A stretch of DNA of 64,000 nt, taken from positions 156,185 through 220,184 of the forward strand of contig NZ_CWGJ01000006.1 of NCBI RefSeq assembly GCF_900000175.1, written 5' to 3'. Within the stretch, counting starts at the first letter, position 1. Each line of letters begins with the position of its first letter. Source of the stretch: Estrella lausannensis (GTDB lineage Bacteria; Chlamydiota; Chlamydiia; Chlamydiales; Criblamydiaceae). Shown here in pieces: positions 17,205-25,840 of the stretch. The notes beneath the pieces are model-generated. The model saw only the letters and a program-made list of their open reading frames with translations. It did not search any database and had not been told where the DNA came from. Position numbers and translations under genes: made by a program.

Positions 17205-18536
17205 ATGACATCAATACTTAACGTTTTCAAGCCGGATCCCTATCTGCCGGAGATCCAGGATGAGAACAAAGTCAAATCGATGTATCAATACTGGAGGATT
17301 CGCATCCTCTATTCAATGTTCATTGGCTATGCTCTTTACTATTTCACGCGGAAAAGTTTTATTTTTGCCCAGCCTGGAATTATCGAAGATCTCCATTTTA
17401 CTAAAGGGCAGCTTGGCTACATCAGCTCTGTTTTTTCCATTTCCTATGGGCTCAGCAAATTTTTAAGCGGTATTTTGTCCGACAGATCCAATCCCCGTTA
17501 CTTTATGGCGTTTGGGCTTTTCATGACGGGTGTTGCCAATATCTTTTTTGGCCTCTCCTCGTCGTTCATTGTTTTCGCCATCTTCTGGGGTCTTAACGGC
17601 TGGTTCCAGGGTTTTGGCTGGCCGCCCTGCGCCCGCTTTCTCACACACTGGTACTCGCAGTCGGAAAGGGGATCGTGGTGGTCGACCTGGAACGTTTCGC
17701 ACAATGTCGGTGCTTTCATGATCCCTTGGGTTGTAGGCGGCGCTTTGCAGTATCTCGACTGGAGATATGCCATGTACATACCCGGCGTCATCTGTATCGC
17801 CGGCAGCCTGTTTTTGATAAATCGCTTGAGGGACACTCCCCAATCGCTTGGGTTGCCTCCGATTGAAAAATTCAGGCAAGACTGGGTCGGTGCAAGCAAG
17901 TCTGAGGTCGAACACGAGCATGAACTGTCGACCCGCGAGATCCTAATGGATCACGTTCTTAGAAATCCCTACATCTGGCTGCTTGCGGCATCCTATTTCT
18001 TTGTCTATGTTGTCCGTACCGGAGTTAACGACTGGTCGGCTATCTACCTGATCGAAGAGAAAGGGTACACGAAACTCGGCGCTAATGGAACAGTGTCCCT
18101 GTTTGAAGTGGGGGGATTTGTCGGCAGCTTAGCTGCTGGGTGGTCTTCCGATTACCTGTTCAAAGCGATGCGAGGGCCGGTCAACGTGATTTTTGCGGTG
18201 CTGGTTCTTTTATCAATTCTTCTTTTCTGGTACGCTCCTACCAGCGTGCCCTACATCGATTCGGTTTCCATATTCCTGCTTGGAGTGACGATTTTCGGCC
18301 CTCAGATGCTGATCGGGGTGCATGCCGCTGAACTTGCTCATAAAAAGGCAGCAGCGACGTCGACAGGTTTTATCGGCCTGATGGCGTACATTGGTGCCGC
18401 GACTGCCGGAGGCCCCCTGGGCTCGATCATCGAGTCGTTCGGATGGGAATCTTTCTTCATCTGTATGGCCGGCTGCAGCGCGATTTCCATTTTCTTCCTG
18501 CTTCCTCTGTGGGGCGTAAGGGAAGTAAAACATTAA
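17205..18536 (+). CDS. uhpC: Hexose-phosphate transporter (MFS, UhpC/UhpT-like)
   Basis: Inner-membrane carrier of the organophosphate:phosphate antiporter family, 443 aa with about 12 membrane helices, in Chlamydia importing host glucose-6-phosphate. Diagnostic pieces are YALYYFTRKSF in helix 1, ISYGLSKFLSGILSDRSNPR after helix 2, GWFQGFGWPPCARFLTHWYS in the centre, and WSTWNVSHNVGAFMIPW. Start ATG 17205 has AGGAG seven bases upstream. It is followed after 22 nt by dnaE, as in C. trachomatis (CT544-CT545), so the two are probably co-transcribed. Confidence 0.95.
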   Translation: MTSILNVFKPDPYLPEIQDENKVKSMYQYWRIRILYSMFIGYALYYFTRKSFIFAQPGIIEDLHFTKGQLGYISSVFSISYGLSKFLSGILSDRSNPRYFMAFGLFMTGVANIFFGLSSSFIVFAIFWGLNGWFQGFGWPPCARFLTHWYSQSERGSWWSTWNVSHNVGAFMIPWVVGGALQYLDWRYAMYIPGVICIAGSLFLINRLRDTPQSLGLPPIEKFRQDWVGASKSEVEHEHELSTREILMDHVLRNPYIWLLAASYFFVYVVRTGVNDWSAIYLIEEKGYTKLGANGTVSLFEVGGFVGSLAAGWSSDYLFKAMRGPVNVIFAVLVLLSILLFWYAPTSVPYIDSVSIFLLGVTIFGPQMLIGVHAAELAHKKAAATSTGFIGLMAYIGAATAGGPLGSIIESFGWESFFICMAGCSAISIFFLLPLWGVREVKH

Positions 18537-18558
18537 TCGAAAGTAAAAGAGCCAAAAC

Positions 18559-21500
18559 ATGTCTGCTCCTTCCCTCTGGGTACCCTTGCGCGTACACTCG
18601 CAATACTCCATCCTGGACGCATCGTCCTCTGCCAAGGAGATTGCTAAAAAGGCGGCGAAAAATGGATTTTCCCACGTCGCACTGACCGACCATGCCAATC
18701 TTTACGGAGCGGTTGAATTCTACAAAGAGTGTAAAGAACAGAAGATTGCCGCGATCATCGGCTGCGATTTTTATGAAGCGCCTCTTCAGAGAGGGCTTAA
18801 GAAAATGGATCCGACGGGCAGGGCGGCTTTTTCCCTGGTTCTCTTGGCCAAGGACAATAAAGGCTACAGGAACCTCTGCAAGCTAAGTTCTCTGGGGTTT
18901 TTAGAAGGATTCTATTACTGCCCCCGCATTGATCGTGAGGCCATTTCAGAATACAAAGAAGGGCTGATTTGCCTTGTGGGGGGCATGGACTCAAGGCTTG
19001 CCTACGAGTATTTCTCTGGAACGCCTGAATCGTTCAAGGCAGCTGCACTTTGGTATCTGGAGCTTTTTGGAGAAGACTTGTTCTTCGAAGTCCAACGCCA
19101 CCGCATGAGGGAAGAAGATATTGCCAGAGACGGCCTGAGGGAAGAGGCGTGGGTTCTCAAGCAGCATCTGGATTTTGTCGAAAAGCAGGAACGATTGAAC
19201 AAGGCCATCGTAGATCTTGCAAAAGAGCTCAATGTTCCCGTTGTTGCCACCAATGACAGCCACTACATGGAGCGCGCCGACTGGAAAGCCCATGAGATTC
19301 TCATCAACGTCCAGTCAGGTGAGCCGTGCGAGATCTGGGAAAGAGACTCTCTTGGAAACCCCAAGTGGCGCGTTCCCAATCCCAAGAGAAAGACCTACCC
19401 TTCCCACGAGTTCTACTTCAAGTCCGCCGAAGAGATGGCAGCCCTTTTCTCCGATATGCCTGAAGCTCTTCAAAACACACTGGAAGTGGCTAAACGGTGC
19501 AAGGTGGAGATTGATTTAAAAACGAAGCACTACCCTGTCTACTTGCCCCCGGCGCTGGAAGGCAAGTCGCCGACCGATGAAGAGCGTGCCCGCGAGGTGG
19601 AAAAGTTTTTATGGGACCTTTGCCGGGAAGGAATCAAGAACCGTTACACACCCGAGAGGCTTGCCAAAGTTGCGGAGGTCTGTCCAGGAAAGGATCCTTT
19701 GCAGGTCGTGGAAGACAGGCTTAAGCTTGAAATGAGCATCATTGCCCCCAAGGGGATGTGTGACTATCTTTTGATCGTATGGGACTTTATCAACTGGGCA
19801 AAGCGAAACGGTATTCCGGTAGGCCCTGGAAGGGGATCGGGTGCCGGTTCCATCGTTCTTTACCTGATCGGTATCACCGATATCGAGCCCCTCCGGTTTC
19901 ATTTGTTCTTCGAAAGGTTTATCAATCCCGAGAGGATATCCTATCCTGATATCGACGTCGATATCTGCATGGATCGCAGGGATGAGGTAATCCAGTACAC
20001 GCTGAATAAATACGGCAAGGAGAACGTAGCGCAGATTATAACCTTCGGCACGATGAAAGCTAAGATGGTTATCAAGGATGTCGGAAGGGTTCTTAGCGTT
20101 CCCCTGCAAAAGGTCAACGAGATTGCTAAACTGATTCCTGAGGATATCGGGATCACTCTGGAGGGAGCTCTTGAGAAAGATCCGGAGCTTGCCAAATTAT
20201 GCGAAGAGGATGAAGAGGCCAGAAAGATCATAGACCTCGGTCGTAAGCTGGAAGGGTCCATTAGGAACACGGGCATCCATGCCGCCGGACTTATCATCAG
20301 CGGCGAGCCTTTAACGGAGTTTATTCCGGTCTGCATGAGCAAAGACACGGACATGCCCGTTACCCAGTTTTCCATGAAGCCGGTCGAGCAGGTGGGTATG
20401 CTCAAGATCGACTTTTTGGGCCTCAAGACCTTGACGGCGATCGTACACACGGTCGATTCGATCCGGGAGAGCCGCGGCATTGACATCGACTGGGTTAACC
20501 TCCCACTCGAGGATAAACCTACCTTTGACCTCCTTAACCAAGGAAAGACACTCGGTATATTCCAGCTTGAATCGGGTGGCATGCAGGATCTGGCAAGACA
20601 GTTGCATTTGGACAAATTTGAAGAGATCATCGCTGTCGGCGCCCTTTATCGCCCCGGTCCCATGGACATGATTCCTTCTTTCATCAATAGAAAGCACGGC
20701 CGCGAACCTATCGAATATGACCATGAGTGGATGAAAGATATCCTGGCAGAGACATATGGTATTATGGTCTACCAAGAGCAGGTCATGCAAATTGCCCAGA
20801 AGCTTGCCAGCTACAGCCTTGGCGAAGGGGACGTCTTAAGGCGCGCCATGGGTAAAAAAGACCGCGACGAGATGAACAAGCAGAGGGAGAAGTTTAAGCA
20901 AGGCGCTCTAAAGAATGGAATTGCCGAAGATTTGGCGATGAGCATTTTCGATAAGATGGAGAAATTTGCCTCATACGGGTTCAATAAGTCCCATGCGGCT
21001 GCCTACGGCTATTTGTCTTACGCGACGGCCTATTTCAAGGCCAACTATCCAAGAGAGTGGATGGCATCGCTCCTGACGTGCGACAGCGACGACATCTCGA
21101 AAGTCGCCAAGTTTATCGGTGAGTGCCAGTCGATGCACATTCCTTTGCTTCCGCCCGATATCAATGAAGCAGGTAAAACATTTGCTGCTACATCTTCTGC
21201 AATCCGCTTTGCCATGAACGGTATCAAGGGAGTGGGTGAGGGGGCAGTTCTTGCCATTATCGAAGAGAGAAAAAAGCGGGGGCCATACAAGTCCCTTTAT
21301 GACTTTATCAAGAGGATCGACAAACGCACCGTTGGAAAGAAGGTGATAGAGCATCTCGTTGAAGCGGGGGCTTTTGATTTTACACGCTGGTCCCGCGACG
21401 AACTGAAGGTGTCGATTGAGGCTATGTTCGAGGCGGCTCTTTCGGAAGAGAAGGATGATAAATCCGGTATCATGACCTTTTTCACGATGATGGGTGAGAC

Positions 21501-22323
21501 CAAGGAGAAGCAGTTTGAAAAACCTCCTAAAGTATCGGTGCATTCCTCTCCGCTGGACAGACTTTTTAAGGAAAAGGAACTTTTGGGCTTCTTTTTATCT
21601 GGCCATCCTCTCGATCTCTACCGAGACTTTTTGACGCAGCTTTCTTGCGTTCCTCTCGACAAGATCGAAGGGCTTGATCCTGATTCGGTCATTCGTACAG
21701 CGTTTTTAGTGGAAGAGGCGGATGTCAGAATTTCCAGGAGCCAGAAAAAATTTGCGATCCTTAAAATTAGCGACGGCCTGATGCACTACGAGGTACCTGT
21801 TTGGTCGGACCTCTATGAGGAAAAGCACTTGCTGCTCAAGAAAAACCAGCTTCTTTATGCTGTTTTGCATATTGAAAAGAATGACGGTGCTTTGAAAATC
21901 GGCTGCCGGTGGCTTGATGATCTGACCAAAGCGGATGAATCGATGGTCCACCGCTGCGACCAGGCTTTTGACAAGGCCAAGCAGTTCATCAAAAACTTAA
22001 AACAGCGGCAAGCTGCCGAGGCCGGGAAGCCAAAAAAAGAAGGAGCTCCTGCTAAAGTGAAAGAGAAAGAGCCGCCTAAAGTCAAGAATGTCAAAATTTC
22101 ATTTGAGGCTAAAAAAGCCAGGCTTAGTGATATTCTTAAAATCAAAGAGACCTTTGCCGCTTTCCGTGGAGATACTCCCGTTGTGATCCAATTTTTCTCC
22201 GGAGATAAAAATCTGGCGAAGATCGAAATCGACTCATCCTGGGGTGTCTCTCCCTCCAATGCACTGATTTCAGCTTTAAAAAGCGTGACGCCTGTTTTTA
22301 AAGTCGAAGAGGAGAGGGTCTAG
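18559..22323 (+). CDS. dnaE: DNA polymerase III alpha subunit
   Basis: Replicative polymerase of the DnaE1 type, 1254 aa. The N-terminal PHP domain shows VPLRVHSQYSILDAS and ALTDHANLYGAVEFY. The C-family polymerase core follows, with GPGRGSGAGSIVLYL, the catalytic aspartates in YPDIDVDICMDRR, and RAMGKKDRDEMNKQREKF. The helix-hairpin-helix part is NGIKGVGEGAV, and the C-terminus holds an OB domain and a Lys-rich stretch (about residue 1150) before a last small domain. The length is as expected. Only a weak AAAGAG precedes the ATG; translation may depend on uhpC. Confidence 0.97.
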   Translation: MSAPSLWVPLRVHSQYSILDASSSAKEIAKKAAKNGFSHVALTDHANLYGAVEFYKECKEQKIAAIIGCDFYEAPLQRGLKKMDPTGRAAFSLVLLAKDNKGYRNLCKLSSLGFLEGFYYCPRIDREAISEYKEGLICLVGGMDSRLAYEYFSGTPESFKAAALWYLELFGEDLFFEVQRHRMREEDIARDGLREEAWVLKQHLDFVEKQERLNKAIVDLAKELNVPVVATNDSHYMERADWKAHEILINVQSGEPCEIWERDSLGNPKWRVPNPKRKTYPSHEFYFKSAEEMAALFSDMPEALQNTLEVAKRCKVEIDLKTKHYPVYLPPALEGKSPTDEERAREVEKFLWDLCREGIKNRYTPERLAKVAEVCPGKDPLQVVEDRLKLEMSIIAPKGMCDYLLIVWDFINWAKRNGIPVGPGRGSGAGSIVLYLIGITDIEPLRFHLFFERFINPERISYPDIDVDICMDRRDEVIQYTLNKYGKENVAQIITFGTMKAKMVIKDVGRVLSVPLQKVNEIAKLIPEDIGITLEGALEKDPELAKLCEEDEEARKIIDLGRKLEGSIRNTGIHAAGLIISGEPLTEFIPVCMSKDTDMPVTQFSMKPVEQVGMLKIDFLGLKTLTAIVHTVDSIRESRGIDIDWVNLPLEDKPTFDLLNQGKTLGIFQLESGGMQDLARQLHLDKFEEIIAVGALYRPGPMDMIPSFINRKHGREPIEYDHEWMKDILAETYGIMVYQEQVMQIAQKLASYSLGEGDVLRRAMGKKDRDEMNKQREKFKQGALKNGIAEDLAMSIFDKMEKFASYGFNKSHAAAYGYLSYATAYFKANYPREWMASLLTCDSDDISKVAKFIGECQSMHIPLLPPDINEAGKTFAATSSAIRFAMNGIKGVGEGAVLAIIEERKKRGPYKSLYDFIKRIDKRTVGKKVIEHLVEAGAFDFTRWSRDELKVSIEAMFEAALSEEKDDKSGIMTFFTMMGETKEKQFEKPPKVSVHSSPLDRLFKEKELLGFFLSGHPLDLYRDFLTQLSCVPLDKIEGLDPDSVIRTAFLVEEADVRISRSQKKFAILKISDGLMHYEVPVWSDLYEEKHLLLKKNQLLYAVLHIEKNDGALKIGCRWLDDLTKADESMVHRCDQAFDKAKQFIKNLKQRQAAEAGKPKKEGAPAKVKEKEPPKVKNVKISFEAKKARLSDILKIKETFAAFRGDTPVVIQFFSGDKNLAKIEIDSSWGVSPSNALISALKSVTPVFKVEEERV

Positions 22324-22330
22324 AGTCAAT

Positions 22331-22372
22331 GCTATACCGTAAGTGTGTCATAGAGACAATTCCGGTATAGCG
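22331..22372. repeat. Family A palindrome, possibly the dnaE terminator
   Basis: GCTATACCGTAAGTGTGTC is followed by its imperfect complement GACAATTCCGGTATAGC and then GTTTT. A family A end has here become a compact hairpin 7 bp after the dnaE stop. Confidence 0.65.
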
Positions 22373-22555
22373 TTTTGCCCAATATACTTATATTACCCCA
22401 AAAATTGAATCGAAAAGCGGCTCGAAAGAACTTGCAAATCGACAGAAATTTAACTCAGAGGATGTCTCCTAAGCTTCAATGAGTTTTTTAAGTACAACTA
22501 ATTTTCCTGTTTCGAGATAATGCACGCAAACAGTTGCCCTCATAAAGGATTTCAG

Positions 22556-23620
22556 ATGATTCGCCGTTTTTCGCTAAAAGCCCTGTTTCTCTTTCTGGCT
22601 CTCGGTTCCATTCAACCGGTCTTCGGAGGTTATGTGCTTATCGATGGCACTCTCTACCACTCCGATGAGATTCCTTCCTTCTCCGAAGAAAAGCACTATG
22701 AGTTAGCGACAAACGCATTCTATTCCTGTGACTTTGAAGAGGCCGCAAAACAGTTCAGGATTCTTGCTATCAACTGGCCTGGATGCACTTATGGCCAGGA
22801 CGCCTGGTTTTTCGCAGCGGTATCCTACTATGAGACTTGTGATCTGGATTTTTCCAACTGCGCACTCACAGCTTATCTGCGTTGCCAGACGGCACCACGC
22901 TATTTTGAAGAGGCTGTGTATTATAAGTTGCTGATCGCAGACCGGCTTGCCGCAGGCGAGATGATCCATCCGATCGAGAGCACGAAGCTTCCCAAGTGCA
23001 TTCCTGCCAAAGGCTTGGCTATGGAAATTTACGATGAAGTGATCTCGCTGATGCCGACCAGTGAACTTGCAGCGCACGCGATGTTTAGGAAAGGATGTTT
23101 GGAGTGGTCCTTTGGACAGTACCGGGAAGCGATTGCTACCTACCAGTCGTTGATCAGGAAGTTTCCAAAACATGAATTGGCGCCGGATGCGTACCTGAAC
23201 ATGCTGAGAGTCTATCTGGCAGAAAGTCGGATCGAGTATCAGAACCCGGACATCTTGTCGTTTGCCGACATTACATTACGTAAATTCAGACAGGACTTTC
23301 CTAAGGATGAACGCATCGACGAAGGAGAGGTTGTTGTCGCCACGATTTATGAAGTTTTCGCATCAGGCATCTATAATATCGGTGAGTTCTACTTGAGAAC
23401 TAAGCACCCAAGAGCAGCTGTTATTTATTACCAGATGGTGATCGCGAAGTTTCCGACGACCAAAATGGCGGAGCGGGCGATGTGCCGATTGCAAAATATC
23501 TGTCCTGAAGGACTGGAAACGGTAATCGAACGATGCCGGGCGAGAGCCGCTACTGCAGAAGGAACCTCTCTTCCTGAGGGAAACGGGGAGTTTTTCCACT
23601 TTGAAGATTTAGCCGATTGA
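22556..23620 (+). CDS. Exported TPR protein, BamD/outer-membrane assembly-like
   Basis: 354 aa with a signal peptide (MIRRFSLKALFLFLALGSI) and a row of tetratricopeptide-like helices: ATNAFYSCDFEEAAKQFRIL, GQYREAIATYQSLIRKFP, ELAPDAYLNMLRVYL, KHPRAAVIYYQMVIAKFP. The pattern of helix pairs ending in KFP is characteristic of YfiO/BamD-type outer-membrane assembly factors. No lipobox cysteine is clear, so anchoring is uncertain. I chose ATG 22556 over 22520 because AAAGGA precedes it and the signal peptide then begins properly. Together with the following LptE-like gene it fits an envelope-assembly unit (CT546/CT547 region of C. trachomatis, from memory). Confidence 0.75.
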   Translation: MIRRFSLKALFLFLALGSIQPVFGGYVLIDGTLYHSDEIPSFSEEKHYELATNAFYSCDFEEAAKQFRILAINWPGCTYGQDAWFFAAVSYYETCDLDFSNCALTAYLRCQTAPRYFEEAVYYKLLIADRLAAGEMIHPIESTKLPKCIPAKGLAMEIYDEVISLMPTSELAAHAMFRKGCLEWSFGQYREAIATYQSLIRKFPKHELAPDAYLNMLRVYLAESRIEYQNPDILSFADITLRKFRQDFPKDERIDEGEVVVATIYEVFASGIYNIGEFYLRTKHPRAAVIYYQMVIAKFPTTKMAERAMCRLQNICPEGLETVIERCRARAATAEGTSLPEGNGEFFHFEDLAD

Positions 23621-23630
23621 TTGGCAAAGC

Positions 23631-24263
23631 ATGAGAATTTACCGGAACCACCTTGTCGCTTGTCTTGAATCCGAACGCCGGGGGATGGCCTGTTTTTCCT
23701 TTAACGCTTTAGTCAGACTTTTTTCTTTTACCTTAATCGCCTTCCTTTCGAACTCTTGTGGATATCAGATGGGGACAGGCGAGACGGTCTCCCCTTACAA
23801 AACATTACAAATTCCGCTGGTGAAAGGAGACATTGACGGCTCTTTAACTCAGGAAGTCGTCAAAGAACTCGCCCAGCGAGGTTGTGCGATCAGCCAGACC
23901 AGCTCCTGCGGCCTTATTTTACACATCAATCTGTTAGAGATCCGGGATGAAGATATCGGCTTTCGGTATGACCGCAACAAGAAAGGAGAGCTGACACACT
24001 CCATTGTTCCGGTGGAAACGCGTGTTTTTGCCAAAGCAGAAGTTTCCCTTGAGGATGGCCGGCAAGGCTGCACCTTGCTTGGACCCGTCCGCATCGAGGC
24101 GTGGCACGACTACGACAATGACTATTACTACAGCCAGAATGGAGTCAACGTTTTTTCATTGGGAGAGCTCAGTGATTACGAAACATCCAAGGAGGCTGCG
24201 AAACGTCCCCTCTATCGCGCGCTATCAAGAAAGATCGCTGACTATGTCCTTGTCAGCTGGTAG
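23631..24263 (+). CDS. LptE-like lipoprotein
   Basis: A lipoprotein of about 200 aa. A hydrophobic N-terminus ends in the lipobox FLSNSC followed by GYQMGTGE, the CGY start typical of LptE, the outer-membrane partner of LptD in lipopolysaccharide insertion. The next part (YKTLQIPLVKGDIDGSLTQEVVKEL) has the LptE pattern of a short strand followed by a helix. The start is uncertain: ATG 23631 is given, but ATG 23685 would put the signal peptide nearer the N-terminus. Only 10 nt separate it from the TPR gene, so they probably share an mRNA. Assignment to LptE is by pattern, not by search. Confidence 0.6.
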   Translation: MRIYRNHLVACLESERRGMACFSFNALVRLFSFTLIAFLSNSCGYQMGTGETVSPYKTLQIPLVKGDIDGSLTQEVVKELAQRGCAISQTSSCGLILHINLLEIRDEDIGFRYDRNKKGELTHSIVPVETRVFAKAEVSLEDGRQGCTLLGPVRIEAWHDYDNDYYYSQNGVNVFSLGELSDYETSKEAAKRPLYRALSRKIADYVLVSW

Positions 24264-24280
24264 CGGTAGCAGAAACCCCT

Positions 24281-24440
24281 TTATATCAAACTTGTCTTGA
24301 AATATGGCTTTTCTGGAAGCCTTCAGCAGAAAGATTGCAAGTCACCTACTATTAGAAATATGAGATAGCTTGTAATCTGTCAGTCTTGGAGAGCTTCCAG
24401 AAAAGCCACAAAGCCAAATTTCGAGACACGTTCGGTATAG
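24281..24440. repeat. Family A dispersed repeat (long form)
   Basis: About 160 bp beginning TATATCAAACTTGTCT and ending CGAGACACGTTCGGTATA. It contains a perfect 15-bp inverted pair (GGCTTTTCTGGAAGC / GCTTCCAGAAAAGCC) and an inner arm GATTGCAAGTCACC...AGCTTGTAATCT. The same inner arm occurs at 28410-28460 in reverse orientation. Confidence 0.75.
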
Positions 24441-24517
24441 CTTGACAAATACAAGTGGTTACCGTTTTTTATAGGTAAGGCCTTGCATCGGATAAAGCGC
24501 ATTCGATCTATGGCTTA

Positions 24518-24557
24518 TGCCAAAATCTCAAATTTTTGAGACACTTTCGATATATCG
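24518..24557. repeat. Family A dispersed repeat end
   Basis: CCAAAATCTCAAATTTTTGAGACACTTTCGATATAT, the right-hand end sequence of family A, shortly before rsbW. Confidence 0.65.
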
Positions 24558-24588
24558 CTAAATGGCTGGTTGTCATGGGTTGGGTGTA

Positions 24589-25038
24589 ATGGATAAATCG
24601 TTTCCTGCTACGATAGAAAAGCTATATGAGATGCTAGAATATATTCGCTTTTACGCTATCGAGGCAGGTTTTGAGTCAAATACGATCAAGAACATTGAAC
24701 TGGTAGCTGAAGAGGCGTTAGTTAATGTGATTATCCATGGCTACAAAGACACCGCGGATGGCAATGTGCAGATTGCCGTTGAAAATTTGGCCGATCCAGG
24801 GATTCGCATCATCATCAAAGACCAAGGCAAGCCATTCAATCCCCATACTTACATCGTCAAAGATGATGTCCTCATCCCCAAGAATTTGGCGGATGATAAC
24901 TCCGGTGTCGGGGGATGGGGACTATTTCTCATCTACAAAATGATGGACTCGGTTGAGTACAAAAGAGAGGGGCAGGATAATGTCCTTATCCTTGCCAAGA
25001 CTGTCAGCTCCGCTCGTAGCGAACCCGGGAATATGTAA
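24589..25038 (+). CDS. rsbW: RsbW-type anti-sigma factor serine kinase
   Basis: GHKL-fold ATP-binding protein of the RsbW/SpoIIAB family, about 149 aa. The N box is EEALVNVIIHGY, G1 is KDQGKPFNP and G2 is GVGGWGLFLIYKMMD; these bind ATP-Mg and phosphorylate an RsbV-type antagonist, so releasing or holding a sigma factor. The frame is open to 24562, but ATG 24589 (MDKSFPATIEKL) gives the usual RsbW start. It corresponds to CT549, near dnaE and dacA in C. trachomatis. The gene lies directly behind family A repeats. Confidence 0.88.
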   Translation: MDKSFPATIEKLYEMLEYIRFYAIEAGFESNTIKNIELVAEEALVNVIIHGYKDTADGNVQIAVENLADPGIRIIIKDQGKPFNPHTYIVKDDVLIPKNLADDNSGVGGWGLFLIYKMMDSVEYKREGQDNVLILAKTVSSARSEPGNM

Positions 25039-25057
25039 GCACCTTGCGCAGATTGAT

Positions 25058-25486
25058 TTAAGGATCTAAGAGCTTCAGATCAGTCAGGACATCCTCGTTT
25101 TCCAAAATCTCGTGCAGATACCTTTCTAAAACTTTTAAGACTAGGCGCGATGTATTATAAACCCCGGAGGTTGCGAACGCGACTTCAGGATGGGGAAAGG
25201 CTTCCTTATTCAGGGCTATGATGGTGTAAGTGATAGGAACCCCGTCGACCAAGTCGGGAACAATCCAGACAACGAACTGCTCATTGACAAGGGTGATTTT
25301 CTCTTGCGACTCGATCACATGAAAATAACGAGTTAACTCGTCGTCTTCCTCTTCATTGTTGACATTCAGTAGATTAAGTCTTTGTAAAAGATCAATGTCG
25401 ACTTCCGCGATACCTTCGGGTATCCAATCTGTCAGGTTATTCGCTATTTTTTTGAAACACTCTTCAATTGCCTGAATGTCATCCAT
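25058..25486 (-). CDS. Hypothetical acidic protein, 142 aa (CT550 position)
   Basis: Acidic cytoplasmic protein without membrane segments. A helical N-terminus (MDDIQAIEECFKKIANNL) and a beta-rich centre (QFVVWIVPDLVDGVPITYT, IIALNKEAF) lead into a C-terminal helix (LVLKVLERYLHEILEN). The shape recalls small type III secretion chaperones, but I cannot confirm that. It lies between rsbW and dacA, where CT550 sits in C. trachomatis. The leader contains a 13-bp hairpin whose arm touches the ribosome binding site. Confidence 0.7.
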   Translation of the reverse strand: MDDIQAIEECFKKIANNLTDWIPEGIAEVDIDLLQRLNLLNVNNEEEDDELTRYFHVIESQEKITLVNEQFVVWIVPDLVDGVPITYTIIALNKEAFPHPEVAFATSGVYNTSRLVLKVLERYLHEILENEDVLTDLKLLDP

Positions 25487-25492
25487 AATACC

Positions 25493-25530
25493 TGCTTTGG
25501 TTTAAGATTATTTTCATTTAAACCAAAGCA
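25493..25530 (-). promoter_or_regulatory. Hairpin in the leader of the 142-aa gene
   Basis: TGCTTTGGTTTAA at 25493-25505 is the exact complement of TTAAACCAAAGCA at 25518-25530, with a 12-nt loop. On the reverse strand the second arm runs into CAGGT directly before the ATG at 25486, so folding could hide the ribosome binding site. Confidence 0.55.
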
Positions 25531-25750
25531 ATTTTGATGCCAATTTGTTTTGTTTTTAAATTTTTAATTAAATCTATAACTAATCTGTTGTTTCTTATTT
25601 TATTGTTGGTGGAAACTGTTAGTTGGATTTGCTGTGCAAATAGGAAATATGATCTCCTTGTGCGTTTTTCGGTTGAAGGAAGGAGGATGTTAGTGTATTT
25701 TTTTCGAGAGCCCTATAGACTAGCGTGCTTTCTGTAGCCTCAACACTATA
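25531..25750. other. A/T-rich gap ahead of dacA
   Basis: No supportable gene; A/T-rich at the left, then followed by a family B repeat end. Confidence 0.4.
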
Positions 25751-25790
25751 AGAGACTGCCCGCAAACTCAAATCAGCATGCTTTGCTGCT
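25751..25790. repeat. Family B dispersed repeat end
   Basis: AGAGACTGCCCGCAAACTCA followed by AATCAGCATGCTTTGCTGCT. The inverse complement occurs near 16550 and 38665. Confidence 0.7.
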
Positions 25791-25840
25791 GAATTTGTCT
25801 ATAAGTCTTGCAACATAAACAACCAAGCGGTCGCGTAGCA

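Noticed and set aside
16903..17214. Short ORFs on both strands ahead of uhpC
   Set aside because: No start signals, and they overlap each other in several frames; typical of non-coding DNA.
19941..20630. 229-codon reverse frame within dnaE
   Set aside because: Fully inside the polymerase catalytic core, with no motif.
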